Part shown: positions 1 through 8,656 of the stretch, piece by piece | How the letters are laid out: each line of letters opens with the position of its first letter | Position numbering within the stretch: the first letter of the stretch is position 1 | Assembly: GCA_030647905.1 (NCBI GenBank) | Contig: JAUSJA010000026.1 | Span: forward strand, 1-64,000 | Reading direction: 5' to 3' | DNA length: 64,000 nt | Source of the DNA: Gemmatimonadaceae bacterium | Lineage (GTDB): Bacteria; Gemmatimonadota; Gemmatimonadetes; Gemmatimonadales; Gemmatimonadaceae | Made by a program: the position numbers and the translations under genes | The notes under the pieces: model-generated | What the model was told of the DNA's origin: nothing | What the model saw: only the letters and a program-made list of their open reading frames with translations | Databases searched by the model: none

Positions 1-594
1 GAGCTTGTCGGTTTTCTCTGGGCCGTGATGCGGGAGCGTCCCGCAGCCCAGATCCCGTCTACGTCTTCAATGAACTAAAATGAACTCATGCGAATGCCGT
101 GTCCCTGACGTGGAGGACCCGGAGGGTCAGCTTGCGGCACGATTTGGAGGACGCTCGAGGGCGTTATGCGGTAAGGTCGATCTGTTGCTCTTCGCGACCG
201 AATCCCCGTGCCTAGAATGAGCCTGCTCCGGACGAATCCAGTTCTTGCCGCTCTGTGAAAGCGATTTCGCAATCGGCGTATATCAGCAGGATTCATCGTC
301 GAAGCCGCCGCAGGCGCCTCCGGTTTTCCACCTCAGGGATTGGCTGTTCGCTGGTGTTGTTCTCACTCTCGTCTCGCTGGACATCGACCATCTCATCGAT
401 GCCAATTATTGCACACGCCCCCACACGCCCCCACACGCCCCCTTGACACCAGCCCAGTCATATCAACGCTCGGCATCAGCGGCGGCGCAGAGCGCCGTCC
501 GCTGCATGCCGTTGTTCGGTGGCACAACGACGGTCTCAGGAGGCCGAGAATAGCCAATCGCGGTCGTTCGGCTACACTCAAGGGCCCTGCGCTC
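1..594. other. Non-coding stretch with hairpin and 10-bp tandem repeat
   Basis: I find no convincing gene here; the short open frames lack family features and ribosome binding sites. Positions 20-53 form a nested hairpin in which CTGGGC pairs with GCCCAG and an inner GCGGGA pairs with TCCCGC. Positions 412-441 hold three exact copies of CACACGCCCC. The segment lies downstream of the methyltransferase gene on the minus strand and may be the far end of an accessory insertion, but that is inference. Confidence 0.5.
412..441. repeat. 10-bp tandem repeat, three copies
   Basis: The unit CACACGCCCC occurs three times without a mismatch at 412-421, 422-431 and 432-441. It lies in non-coding DNA and no function is evident. 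Confidence 0.85.
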
Positions 595-1407
595 TCAGAC
601 CATGACTGTGACGCGCAGGAACGTGGCCGGGATCGAGGTCGTATTCTTGTCCGACGCAGTGTTCTGGCGTGTGAACAGTTCTTCGAGTTCCCTCAGCAGA
701 TCGGAAGCTCGACCGTTCTTGCCCGCAGCTTCGAAGGCATTCATGGTCGGGCCGTAATAGTTCCTGAACGCGTCTACGAACCCGGATGCGGGGCCAGGAT
801 AGTTGAAGACCCATGTGTCTTTGGCGAATGAGATTTGTTCTCTTGATATACCCGCGCCTCCGAACCTTTCGATTACGCTGCCCTCGATACCCCACGTCAT
901 CGGACTGACAAAGCCTTCTGGCGGCGGCGGTGAGTATGAGGAGCTGATCTTTAAGATCTGCGCGACTAGCGTCGGATCGTTGGGAATCCAGTTTCCCATG
1001 ACGATCCTGCCTCCGGTCCGGGTTACGCGCACCATCTCCTTGGCGACATCAAAGGGCTTCGGCGCGAACATAGCTCCGAATATGCTGACGACGAGGTCGA
1101 ACGTGTCATCCTTCAGATCGTGTAGATTGCTCGCGTCACCTTCCTGAAACCTGCAGTTCTTCAAGCCAAGTGTTGACACCCGCTTGTTCCCGGCATCGAC
1201 AAGGTTGCTCGCGATATCGACACCGAGCACGTCCGCCCCGAGCTTTGCCGTCGGCACGGCCGTCGTTCCATCTCCGCATCCGAGATCCAGGGCCTTGAGC
1301 CCCTTTGTAATGCCTAAGCCTGCGACGAGCGCTTCGCCGCTTGCTCTCATGGTTTCGGCGATGTGAGTGAAGTCTCCCTTTTCCCAAAGAGCCTTGTTTG
1401 GATTCAT
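595..1407 (-). CDS. Class I SAM-dependent methyltransferase
   Basis: This is a 270-residue soluble protein with a class I methyltransferase fold. The glycine-rich SAM-binding motif LDLGCGDG lies at about residues 40-47, followed by an acidic end of strand 2 (VLGVDIA) and the post-motif VVSIFGAMFAPKP. The layout matches UbiE/Methyltransf_11-type small-molecule methyltransferases, but the substrate cannot be read from sequence. I chose the ATG at 1407 because AGGAGG (minus strand of 1418-1423) sits 10 nt upstream; an in-frame TTG at 1437 has no such site. It lies on the same strand as the UPF0158 gene and the integrase remnant upstream. Confidence 0.85.
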   Translation of the reverse strand: MNPNKALWEKGDFTHIAETMRASGEALVAGLGITKGLKALDLGCGDGTTAVPTAKLGADVLGVDIASNLVDAGNKRVSTLGLKNCRFQEGDASNLHDLKDDTFDLVVSIFGAMFAPKPFDVAKEMVRVTRTGGRIVMGNWIPNDPTLVAQILKISSSYSPPPPEGFVSPMTWGIEGSVIERFGGAGISREQISFAKDTWVFNYPGPASGFVDAFRNYYGPTMNAFEAAGKNGRASDLLRELEELFTRQNTASDKNTTSIPATFLRVTVMV

Positions 1408-1456
1408 TTGCGGTGTGCCTCCTATTGAGTTAGCCAATTTTACTGTGCCATCGAAT

Positions 1457-1544
1457 GCCTTCAGCTAAGCTGCAGGCGAATCAAATAAAATGCGAGCGAA
1501 GCGAGCTTCATTAGATCGCCTGGCAGCTTCAGCGAGTGTTAGGC
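1457..1544 (-). repeat. attC-like imperfect inverted repeat
   Basis: Read on the minus strand, the stop codon of the UPF0158 gene lies inside GCCTAAC, which matches the integron R'' core RYYYAAC. An imperfect palindrome of about 88 nt follows. Its arms are GAAGCTGCCAGGCGATC and GATTCGCCTGCAGCTTAGC, which pair with extra unpaired bases as in integron attC sites. The distal core is degenerate (GAAGGC instead of GTTRRRY). A stop codon overlapping the R'' core is typical of gene cassettes. Being an attC site is inference from this structure. Confidence 0.55.
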
Positions 1545-2006
1545 GTCACTGGGGAGAGAATCAAGCTCGATACCGTTCGCCTCGCACCAAGTTCGCGCCA
1601 CGTCCGTGTAGGCACGCTCACGAAAGGCATACCACGCATCCGAAAGCCCAAGCCGGTGTACGGTGTCTTTAAAGCGCCGAAATGCCTTCGCGCCGCGTAA
1701 CGACGCGAGCGTTTCATCACGCCGGTGCGAGTCTTCAATCTCCGTGGCAAACCCTTCCATCATCCGATACTCGTCTATCTCAAAACGATCCGGGAGGGCA
1801 AGATACTCATCACCGCCACCCAAGATCGCCCGGGCGTCAGCAAGTTCTTCAGGCTCTACCGAGTTCTCGTCATCTTCGTCTGCAGCGCCGAGCGCTTCCT
1901 CGCTCACCCATAGGACTCGCCCAGTGGGACGATGCAGGTATGACGTCATCTGGTCGGACTGAACGTCCATGCCATCGAGGATTTCGCTAAGGCGGACTCG
2001 AGTCAT
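1539..2006 (-). CDS. UPF0158 family protein
   Basis: This 155-residue acidic protein resembles the UPF0158 family (PF03682), whose function is unknown. Family-like features are the N-terminal MTRVRLSEILDGMDVQSD segment, a long acidic middle (DEDDENSVEPEEL) and the C-terminal block with FRRFKDTVHRLGLSDAWYAFRE. No membrane segment or signal peptide is seen. The start is the ATG at 2006, 38 nt after the conserved GTTAGGC (minus strand of 2044-2050). The stop codon lies inside GCCTAAC. The gene is thus bracketed by integron-type core sites and could be a gene cassette. Confidence 0.75.
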   Translation of the reverse strand: MTRVRLSEILDGMDVQSDQMTSYLHRPTGRVLWVSEEALGAADEDDENSVEPEELADARAILGGGDEYLALPDRFEIDEYRMMEGFATEIEDSHRRDETLASLRGAKAFRRFKDTVHRLGLSDAWYAFRERAYTDVARTWCEANGIELDSLPSDA

Positions 2007-2043
2007 CGGCCATTCAAATTGCGGAACGTGACCTGCTGCTGAC

Positions 2044-2284
2044 GCCTAACGCCAATTAGACATCCATCTTATGCAGCGAGCCAGGTCGAAACGCAACAAT
2101 GCTCGCTGTCTAGGATCGGACGAGAATTCCACAACGCCGCAATCCCCTCTAGCGGTTGGCACTTACGAACGACGATCCAGGTCGCTCGATAATTTAGACA
2201 GCACGGGCTCGCTGCCTAATTCCGCTGACCTCCAGAATCTGGCTGAGCATCCGCGCGGAGACGTGTGCCCGCCGGCGCTGAGCG
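2044..2284 (-). other. attI/attC-like repeat region beside the integrase remnant
   Basis: This gap lies between the 3' end of the integrase remnant and the UPF0158 gene. On the minus strand it ends in GCGTTAGGC, which matches the integron recombination core GTTRRRY. Upstream, short blocks are repeated: CAGCGAGC occurs twice directly and once inverted, CGACCTGG occurs twice, and TGTCTAA occurs twice. Clustered direct and inverted boxes beside a core site are what an attI or a worn attC would show. The assignment is inference. Confidence 0.4.
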
Positions 2285-2662
2285 TCAGAGTCGGTCCGCG
2301 GGACTGCGGACACCCAGTCCGCCGCGATTCAGTACGTGCGTGTACACCATCGTGGTCCGAACATCGGAATGACCGAGCAGCTCCTGAATCGTTCGGATGT
2401 CCGCGCCACTCTCGAGAAGATGGGTGGCAAACGAATGGCGAAACACGTGACAGGTCACACGCTTTCCTATTTTCGCCTCAGTCGTAGCATCACGAACCGC
2501 GCGCTGCACCTGCGTCTCGTGAAGATGGTGCCGCCGCGCCACGCCCAAAAGGTCGACGAATGTCCGGGTCGCCGGGAACAGATAGAACCAGGGCCATTCA
2601 CGATCGGCGTTGGGAAGCTTTCGCGCCAACGCACCGTCGGCAACCGCCGTGACGGCGTGTGA
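2285..2662 (-). pseudogene. intI: Integron-type tyrosine integrase, C-terminal fragment
   Basis: Only about the last 125 codons of a roughly 320-residue integron integrase remain. The segment [12 protein letters not shown] plus FYLFPA corresponds to the patch that separates IntI proteins from other tyrosine recombinases. It is followed by [13 protein letters not shown] (box II HxxR), the [15 protein letters not shown] block with the catalytic Tyr, and the usual GVRSPADRL end. The frame is closed by a stop just upstream (2663-2665). The box I Arg and the whole N-terminal domain are absent, so the protein cannot be active. It points in the same direction as the putative cassette downstream, the arrangement of inverted-integrase integrons. 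Confidence 0.85.
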
Positions 2663-2829
2663 AAGTCAGCTTCGCTATCCACCTGCCCGTCAGCGACATC
2701 CATTTCCCGCCCCCGAAATCCCAGTGACGTGAGCATGCCGTGTCGCTTCGCGGCACCAACCGCCGGATGCGCCATTCCCGGCCCACAGTCCCTCGCACCA
2801 GTCCCCATGCCCTTAGATTTTGACGCGTG

Positions 2830-4047
2830 ATGACAAATGCATTCATTGTGGACGGAATCCGTACCCCGGTGGGCAGCTTTTCGGGGTCCCTCTCCACCGT
2901 GCGCGCCGACGACCTCGCGGCGCACGTGATCGCGCGCCTCATGGAGCGCAATGCGTCCGTCGATCCGGCAACGATCGCAGACGTGGTGATGGGTTGCGCC
3001 AATCAGGCGGGCGAGGACAATCGCAACGTCGCGCGGATGGCATTGCTCCTTGCCGGCCTGCCGGCTTCGGTGCCGGGCGAGACTGTGAACCGCCTGTGCG
3101 CATCGGGAATGAGCGCCGTCGTCAACGCCGCCCGCGCCGCCTCGCTCGGCGACGGCGACTTCTACGTTGCGGGCGGAGTCGAGCACATGACGCGCGCGCC
3201 TTACGTGCTCTCGAAGTCGGCGCAGCCGTTCGCTCGCAACGCCGAGCTGTTCGACACGAGCATCGGCTGGCGTTTCGTGAATCCGAAGATGCGTGACAGG
3301 TACGGCATTGACTCGATGGGCCAGACTGCAGAGAACGTAGCCGAACAGTTCGGTGTGTCGCGCGCCGACCAGGACCTTTTCGCGTGCGATTCGCAGCGGA
3401 AGGCCAGCGCCGCGCGCGCTGAGGGACGGTTCGAGCGCGAGATTGCGCCCGTCACGATTCCGGCGGACAAGCGCGGGAAGGAGCCGACTGTTTTTGCCGC
3501 GGACGAGTTCATCCGACCCGATACGACTCTCGAGATACTCGCCAAGCTGAAGCCGGCGTTCCGCACGGACGGCAAAGGCACGGTGACTGCGGGCAATTCT
3601 TCAGGCATCAACGACGGAGCCGCGGCGCTCCTCATCGCGTCCGAAGCAGGCGTCGCCCGGCTCGGCCTCGATCCGATGGTGCGCATCGTTTCGTCCGCCG
3701 CCGCTGGAGTCGAGCCGCGCATCATGGGGATGGGGCCGGTCCCCGCCTCGCGCATGGCCCTGGCGAAGGCGGGGCTCGAGCTCGAGCAGATGGATGTCAT
3801 CGAGCTCAACGAGGCCTTCGCCGCACAGTCCCTGGCGTGCATGCGTGAGCTCGGGCTCGACGACGACGATCCGCGCGTCAATCCGAACGGTGGTGCCATC
3901 GCGCTCGGTCATCCTCTCGGTATGTCGGGAGCGCGGCTGCTCCTGACCGCCGCTCATCAGCTCCGGCAGACGGGTGGCAGGTATGCGCTGTGCACGATGT
4001 GCATCGGCGTCGGCCAGGGAATGGCGACGATCATCGAGCGGGTCTGA
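2830..4047 (+). CDS. paaJ: Acetyl-CoA acyltransferase, beta-ketoadipyl-CoA thiolase type
   Basis: This is a degradative thiolase of 405 residues, close to the usual family length. The nucleophilic Cys lies in NRLCASGMSAV near residue 90. NEAFAAQ, GGAIALGHPLGMSGAR with the catalytic His, and the terminal CIGVGQG with the second Cys are all present. In phenylacetate breakdown PaaJ cleaves 3-oxoadipyl-CoA and 3-oxo-5,6-dehydrosuberyl-CoA. That substrate assignment rests on the neighbours: paaY begins 3 nt downstream and paaZ follows. A GTG three bases before the ATG is an alternative start. A general acetyl-CoA acetyltransferase role is possible if the pathway is not complete elsewhere. Confidence 0.85.
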   Translation: MTNAFIVDGIRTPVGSFSGSLSTVRADDLAAHVIARLMERNASVDPATIADVVMGCANQAGEDNRNVARMALLLAGLPASVPGETVNRLCASGMSAVVNAARAASLGDGDFYVAGGVEHMTRAPYVLSKSAQPFARNAELFDTSIGWRFVNPKMRDRYGIDSMGQTAENVAEQFGVSRADQDLFACDSQRKASAARAEGRFEREIAPVTIPADKRGKEPTVFAADEFIRPDTTLEILAKLKPAFRTDGKGTVTAGNSSGINDGAAALLIASEAGVARLGLDPMVRIVSSAAAGVEPRIMGMGPVPASRMALAKAGLELEQMDVIELNEAFAAQSLACMRELGLDDDDPRVNPNGGAIALGHPLGMSGARLLLTAAHQLRQTGGRYALCTMCIGVGQGMATIIERV

Positions 4048-4050
4048 AGC

Positions 4051-4689
4051 GTGATCCGGAAGGAACCGGCGCCGCACAACATCTATGAGTTCGACGGATT
4101 CCGACCGGTGATCCACGAGTCCGCGTTCATTCACCCAAACGCGACCGTGACCGGCAACGTCATCATCGGACGCGACGTGTATGTGGGACCCGGTGCCGCG
4201 ATCCGCGGCGACTGGGGCGGCATCGTCATCGAGGACGGATGCAACGTTCAGGAGAACTGCACCGTGCACATGTTCCCCGGCGTGACGGTCGTGCTCGAAA
4301 CGAGCGCGCACATCGGGCACGGGGCGATCGTTCACGGCGCTCGCATCGGCCGGAACTCGCTGATCGGGATGAATGCAGTCGTGATGGATAACGCTGTCGT
4401 CGGCGCCGAGTGCATCGTCGGCGCGCTGTGTTTCGTCCCGGCCGGGATGCAGATACCCGACAGAAAGGTGGTGGTGGGAAACCCGGCGAAGATCGTGAAG
4501 GATGTGAGCGACGAGATGATCGAGTGGAAGAGCGAAGGGACGCGGCTCTATCAGTCGCTTCCCGCGCAGATGCGCGCGACGCTCAAACCCACCGAGCCGC
4601 TGCACGAGGCCGAGCCCGACCGGCCGAGCCAGCAGACGAGCTACAGGACGTGGCGAGAGACATCGCCCAGAACCGGCGAACAGGAATAG
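4051..4689 (+). CDS. paaY: PaaY-like gamma-carbonic-anhydrase fold thioesterase
   Basis: This 212-residue left-handed beta-helix protein is built of hexapeptide repeats. Zinc-ligand histidines of the gamma-carbonic anhydrase type are visible in CTVHMFPG and AHIGHGAIVHG. PaaY proteins are known to remove dead-end CoA thioesters during phenylacetate breakdown. The gene starts with GTG 3 nt after paaJ and ends 2 nt before the paaZ start, so translational coupling is likely. Gamma-carbonic anhydrases share the fold, and the phenylacetate context decides the name. Confidence 0.85.
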   Translation: MIRKEPAPHNIYEFDGFRPVIHESAFIHPNATVTGNVIIGRDVYVGPGAAIRGDWGGIVIEDGCNVQENCTVHMFPGVTVVLETSAHIGHGAIVHGARIGRNSLIGMNAVVMDNAVVGAECIVGALCFVPAGMQIPDRKVVVGNPAKIVKDVSDEMIEWKSEGTRLYQSLPAQMRATLKPTEPLHEAEPDRPSQQTSYRTWRETSPRTGEQE

Positions 4690-4691
4690 CA

Positions 4692-6746
4692 ATGGCGAGA
4701 CTCAGGAGCTACTCGCAGGGCGAGTGGGTGGAAGGCACCGGAAAGGGCACCGATCTCGTGCACGCCGTCACCGGCGAGAAGATCGGCGAAGCGACGAGCG
4801 AAGGTCTCGACTTCAAAGGCATGCTCGACTACGGCCGCAACACCGGCGGTCCGAAGCTTCGCGCAATGACGTTCCATGAGCGCGCGCGGATGCTGAAGGA
4901 GATGGCCAGGTACCTGATGGACCGGAAGGATGAGTTCTACAAGCTCTCCGAAGCCACCGGTGCAACGAAGACCGATTCCTGGATAGACATCGAAGGCGGC
5001 ATCGGCACTTTCTTCGCCTATGCCAGCAAGGGGCGCCGCGAGTTCCCCAACGAGACGTTCTTCCTGGACGGGAGCGTCGAGCAGTTGTCCAAGGACAACA
5101 CGTTCGTCGGCAGGCACATCTGCGTACCGCTCGAGGGAACGGCCGTCCACATCAACGCATTCAACTTCCCGTGCTGGGGAATGCTCGAAAAGCTCGCGCC
5201 GACTTTCCTTGGCGGCATGCCCGCGATAGTGAAGCCCGCGACCATCACGTCTTATCTCACCGAAGGGATGGTGCGCGCGATGATCGAGTCGGGCATCATG
5301 CCCGAGGGTGCGCTTCAGCTCATCGTCGGCGCGACCGGTGATCTGCTCGATCACGTAACCGGACAGGATGTCGTCACCTTCACCGGCAGCGCGACCACCG
5401 GGCGGAAGCTCAAGGCGGGAAAGGCGATCGTCGAGAATTCGGTGCGGTTCAATCAGGAAGCCGACTCGCTCAACTTCTCGATGCTCGGACCCGAGTCGAA
5501 GCCCGGCACCGAGGAATTCGATCTCTTCGTGAAGGAAGTCGTGCGCGAGATGACCGTGAAGGCGGGGCAGAAATGCACCGCCATTCGCCGCACCATCGTG
5601 CCCGCCCCGATGGTGGACGATGTCATCAAGGCCGTCAGCAAGCGGCTCGGCGGGGTGAAAGTTGGTGATCCGCAGGTTGAGGGCATCAGGATGGGGCCGC
5701 TCGCCGGCAAGGCGCAGGTCGCGGACATCCGGAAGAGCGTCGAGCGATTGAAGGACGGATCGGAGCTGGTGTACGGAGATCCGGACAACTTTGATGTAGC
5801 GGCCGGCGACAAATCGAAGGGTGCTTTCTTCCCGGCGACGCTGCTCTACTGCGATTCTCCATTCAGCGTTGACGCACCGCACACCGTCGAGGCGTTCGGG
5901 CCGGTGAACACCGTCATGCCGTACTCGAGCATCGAGGAGGCCATCGAGCTGGCGAAGCTCGGCCGCGGCAGTCTCGTGGGCTCGCTGTTCACGTCCGACG
6001 ACCGGGTGGCGCGCGAGGTTGTGCTCGGCACCGCGTCGCACCATGGGCGGATCATGATCGCCGACAGGACCACGGCGAAATCATCCACGGGCCATGGATC
6101 TCCGCTTCCGGGTCTGGTGCATGGCGGACCAGGGCGCGCGGGGGGCGGCGAGGAGCTCGGCGGAGCTCGCGGCGCGCTGCACTACATGCAGCGCACCGCG
6201 CTGCAGGGATCGCCGACAACGCTCACGCGCATCTCCAATGAATGGATCAAGGGAGCCGCGCAGCCAACCGATCGCATCCATCCGTTCAGGAAGTACTTCG
6301 ACGAAATCGAGATCGGCGACACGCTGATCACGCACCGGCGCACGATCACCGAGGCCGACATCGTGAACTTCGCCGGGATCAGCGGCGATTTTTTCTACGC
6401 CCACATGGACGACATCGCGGCCAGAGAGTCGTTGTTCGAGAAGCGCGTCGCGCACGGTTATTTCGTTCTGTCAGCCGCGGCCGGGCTTTTCGTGGATCCC
6501 GCGCCGGGGCCGGTGCTCGCGAACTATGGTCTCGACAATCTGCGGTTCGTGAAGCCCGTGCACGTCGGCGACACGATTCAGGTGCGCCTCACCTGCAAGC
6601 AGAAGACGGCGAAGGAGACGCCACCTGATACCGTGCCGCAAGGTGTCGTCGCGTGGGACGTCGAGGTGACGAATCAGAATCAGGAGCCCGTAGCTGTCTA
6701 TACGATCCTGACTCTGGTGAAGCGCGGCGGTCACCAGGCTCCGTAG
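4692..6746 (+). CDS. paaZ: Bifunctional oxepin-CoA hydrolase / semialdehyde dehydrogenase
   Basis: PaaZ opens the oxepin-CoA ring (hydratase half) and oxidises the resulting semialdehyde (dehydrogenase half) in aerobic phenylacetate degradation. The 684-residue protein matches the known length near 681. The N-terminal aldehyde dehydrogenase carries Cys295 in KAGQKCTAIR and Glu256 in FNQEADSLN. The C-terminal MaoC-like domain has Asp566 and His571 in DFFYAHMDD, then HGYFVLSAAAGLF. The ATG at 4692 is chosen because PaaZ homology begins there. The last 16 bp overlap the convergent Wzi-type gene. No ring-epoxidase (paaABCDE) or ligase (paaK) gene is in the window. Confidence 0.95.
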   Translation: MARLRSYSQGEWVEGTGKGTDLVHAVTGEKIGEATSEGLDFKGMLDYGRNTGGPKLRAMTFHERARMLKEMARYLMDRKDEFYKLSEATGATKTDSWIDIEGGIGTFFAYASKGRREFPNETFFLDGSVEQLSKDNTFVGRHICVPLEGTAVHINAFNFPCWGMLEKLAPTFLGGMPAIVKPATITSYLTEGMVRAMIESGIMPEGALQLIVGATGDLLDHVTGQDVVTFTGSATTGRKLKAGKAIVENSVRFNQEADSLNFSMLGPESKPGTEEFDLFVKEVVREMTVKAGQKCTAIRRTIVPAPMVDDVIKAVSKRLGGVKVGDPQVEGIRMGPLAGKAQVADIRKSVERLKDGSELVYGDPDNFDVAAGDKSKGAFFPATLLYCDSPFSVDAPHTVEAFGPVNTVMPYSSIEEAIELAKLGRGSLVGSLFTSDDRVAREVVLGTASHHGRIMIADRTTAKSSTGHGSPLPGLVHGGPGRAGGGEELGGARGALHYMQRTALQGSPTTLTRISNEWIKGAAQPTDRIHPFRKYFDEIEIGDTLITHRRTITEADIVNFAGISGDFFYAHMDDIAARESLFEKRVAHGYFVLSAAAGLFVDPAPGPVLANYGLDNLRFVKPVHVGDTIQVRLTCKQKTAKETPPDTVPQGVVAWDVEVTNQNQEPVAVYTILTLVKRGGHQAP

Positions 6747-8401
6747 CGAACCGAGACTCCGAGACCGACGTTGGTTTTGTCGGACTGAAGATTCCGGTTG
6801 AGATCGAAGGTGAGCGATCCCTGCACAGTCACATCCACCGGGCCCACGAAGCGGGTCATCTCGCCGCCGAGCGTGTTCAGGACATCAGGTTCCGCCGACT
6901 CGTGCGCGACCACTCTTCGCGCGTAGCCGGTCACTCTCCCCCTCGTCGTGAAACGATCGAACGCAAGTATCTGGGCGTTGCCGCTCCCAGGCCCTACGTC
7001 GGCGGAGAGGAGCTGTCCCCGCTGCGTGTGACCCTGCTTCAGCACGGAGTGTATGTACACTCCCCCTTCTCCCATTTCCCGCGTCTGAACTCCCCCGGGA
7101 GCCTCGTAGGTGAAGAACTCCGCGCGTAACGCGCTCATGACAGTCGGCGACAGCCACGCCTTGCGGAAGCCCACGTTGCTCATGGAAGCATGGTCGGGCT
7201 CGAGCAGAAAATCGCGCAGGTCGGCGCTGTGATCCTCGCGGGCGAACTCACCGTACAGGTCGAACCCGCTGCCCGGTGGAGCTATTCGCACGAAAACCGA
7301 CGCAAGCTGGTTCTCTTTCACGCCGCGTGTTTCCCCGAAAGCGGTGTCGGCTTCCACCGGCAGTCTGTTCTTGAGCAGTCCCAGAAAGGGCAGACGCAGA
7401 TTGTGGCTGCTCAGTCCGCCGCGAAGGTTGGCCGCGTGAAAGAACCGGGTGCCGCCAATCTCCAGTCCTGGGAGCCCTCGCACCTGCATGAGACCGACGA
7501 GTCCAGCCATGAAACGGCGTGTCCCGGTCTCGGTGGAGTTCACCCAGTAAGTGGATCCCGTGACAGGCGACCACGCTGACTGCTCGAGGTAACCGTACAC
7601 GACACGACCGTGCAGGCTGGCGAACCCGATGCTGGCCGGCGACGACGTGCCGAGAAAAACATGCGCGAATCCCCCCGCATTGTTGCCGAGTATCGGAGAG
7701 AATTCCGAGGTCGGACCCCACCATTGGCTGGCGGTCGAGATTCCCGCAGTCGCTCCCAGAAAATCGACACGGATGGTGCTCTCGCCCGGATCGAGCCGCA
7801 TGTAAGGCTGTGTCCCGAATGTCTGCGGCCTGTCCACCGCGGTTGGAAATCCGCCATCGGCGAACCGCAGACGTCCCGTTGCACCGTTCGGCATCAGCGC
7901 GATGCTCTGGTTCTCGGCGCGGAACGCGACAGGGGCGAGTACCGCCGAGAATGCGCCGTAGCGCGCGGCGATTCCCATGCGCACCGAAGTGGTCAGGCCC
8001 CTGCCGTTCCACACCGGGCCGTCGTTACCGCCGAAGGGAAATGCGCTGTTCACATTCAAGCTCAAGGCCGGACGCACGACGTCCCAACGGAAACCGGACT
8101 GCGTGCCGCTGCCGAGGGAATAGCGCCTTGCCCAGGGGTGCTGCGTGTCCTTCGGCGCAAGGCGGTCTATCTCGGCGGGTGAGAACCCGCGAATTCCGAA
8201 CGGATAACTGGCGGATTTTCCGGCGGTCTGCAGGTATCTCAGATACGATTCGAGAACGCTGCCGGCGAACACCTCGCTCGCTCCGCCGGTGTTCGTCTGT
8301 GCCGGCACGGGCAAGGCGTCGAGGAACAGCGCTGCGGCCGCGAGCACCACGGCGAGCAGGGGCCGCCGCATCCGCCGAATAATCCCTGCCTTTTTCGACA
8401 T
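6731..8401 (-). CDS. Capsule assembly Wzi-family outer-membrane protein
   Basis: The protein has about 556 residues from the ATG at 8401, chosen because GGAG precedes it; another in-frame ATG lies at 8434. A signal peptide (RRPLLAVVLAAAALFLDALPVPAQ) is followed by alternating beta-rich segments typical of an outer-membrane barrel. Family-like parts include the GGNDGPVWNGRG turn, SQWWGPTSEFSPIL and a barrel-like last strand ending in VSVRYGAW. In Wzi proteins the barrel anchors surface polysaccharide. No capsule genes lie nearby, so the partner polysaccharide is unknown. Confidence 0.8.
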   Translation of the reverse strand: MSKKAGIIRRMRRPLLAVVLAAAALFLDALPVPAQTNTGGASEVFAGSVLESYLRYLQTAGKSASYPFGIRGFSPAEIDRLAPKDTQHPWARRYSLGSGTQSGFRWDVVRPALSLNVNSAFPFGGNDGPVWNGRGLTTSVRMGIAARYGAFSAVLAPVAFRAENQSIALMPNGATGRLRFADGGFPTAVDRPQTFGTQPYMRLDPGESTIRVDFLGATAGISTASQWWGPTSEFSPILGNNAGGFAHVFLGTSSPASIGFASLHGRVVYGYLEQSAWSPVTGSTYWVNSTETGTRRFMAGLVGLMQVRGLPGLEIGGTRFFHAANLRGGLSSHNLRLPFLGLLKNRLPVEADTAFGETRGVKENQLASVFVRIAPPGSGFDLYGEFAREDHSADLRDFLLEPDHASMSNVGFRKAWLSPTVMSALRAEFFTYEAPGGVQTREMGEGGVYIHSVLKQGHTQRGQLLSADVGPGSGNAQILAFDRFTTRGRVTGYARRVVAHESAEPDVLNTLGGEMTRFVGPVDVTVQGSLTFDLNRNLQSDKTNVGLGVSVRYGAW

Positions 8402-8483
8402 ATCTCCAGTTAATTGGATGACGTTCACGTTCATCTCGAGAGCTGCGCTAGCCCGGATTTCTCACGATACGATAGGTATTGAA

Positions 8484-8551
8484 AACGGCTGCCTCGTGTG
8501 GGATAACGGGTTTACCGAGAACACGTTAACGCCAACACGAGGGCAGCCGTT
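8484..8551. repeat. Inverted repeat with 16-17 bp arms
   Basis: The left arm at 8484-8499 reads AACGGCTGCCTCGTGT. The right arm at 8535-8551 is its reverse complement with one extra base. The loop of about 35 nt contains two further TAAC motifs. It lies in the gap between the Wzi gene start and a small membrane-protein gene. There is no T-run, so a simple terminator is unlikely; a protein-binding site or small mobile repeat is possible. Confidence 0.8.
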
Positions 8552-8656
8552 ATGAAGACAGAGTGTACGGCGGACACGTTGCGGTTTCAAGGGGTCGCTG
8601 GACGGGCTGTGCAGGCGCGGTTTGACGGCGGGACGAAGCGCGTCTCGCATCCGTAG

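Noticed and set aside
75-296. 73-codon minus-strand open frame in the first 300 bp
   Set aside because: It has no ribosome binding site or domain, is Arg-rich as expected for random GC-rich DNA, and sits in a repeat-containing gap.
2663-2826. Remaining N-terminal part of the integrase upstream of its fragment
   Set aside because: I translated the region in the three minus frames and found only the short stretch down to 2662 that fits IntI; no box I Arg region is recognisable.
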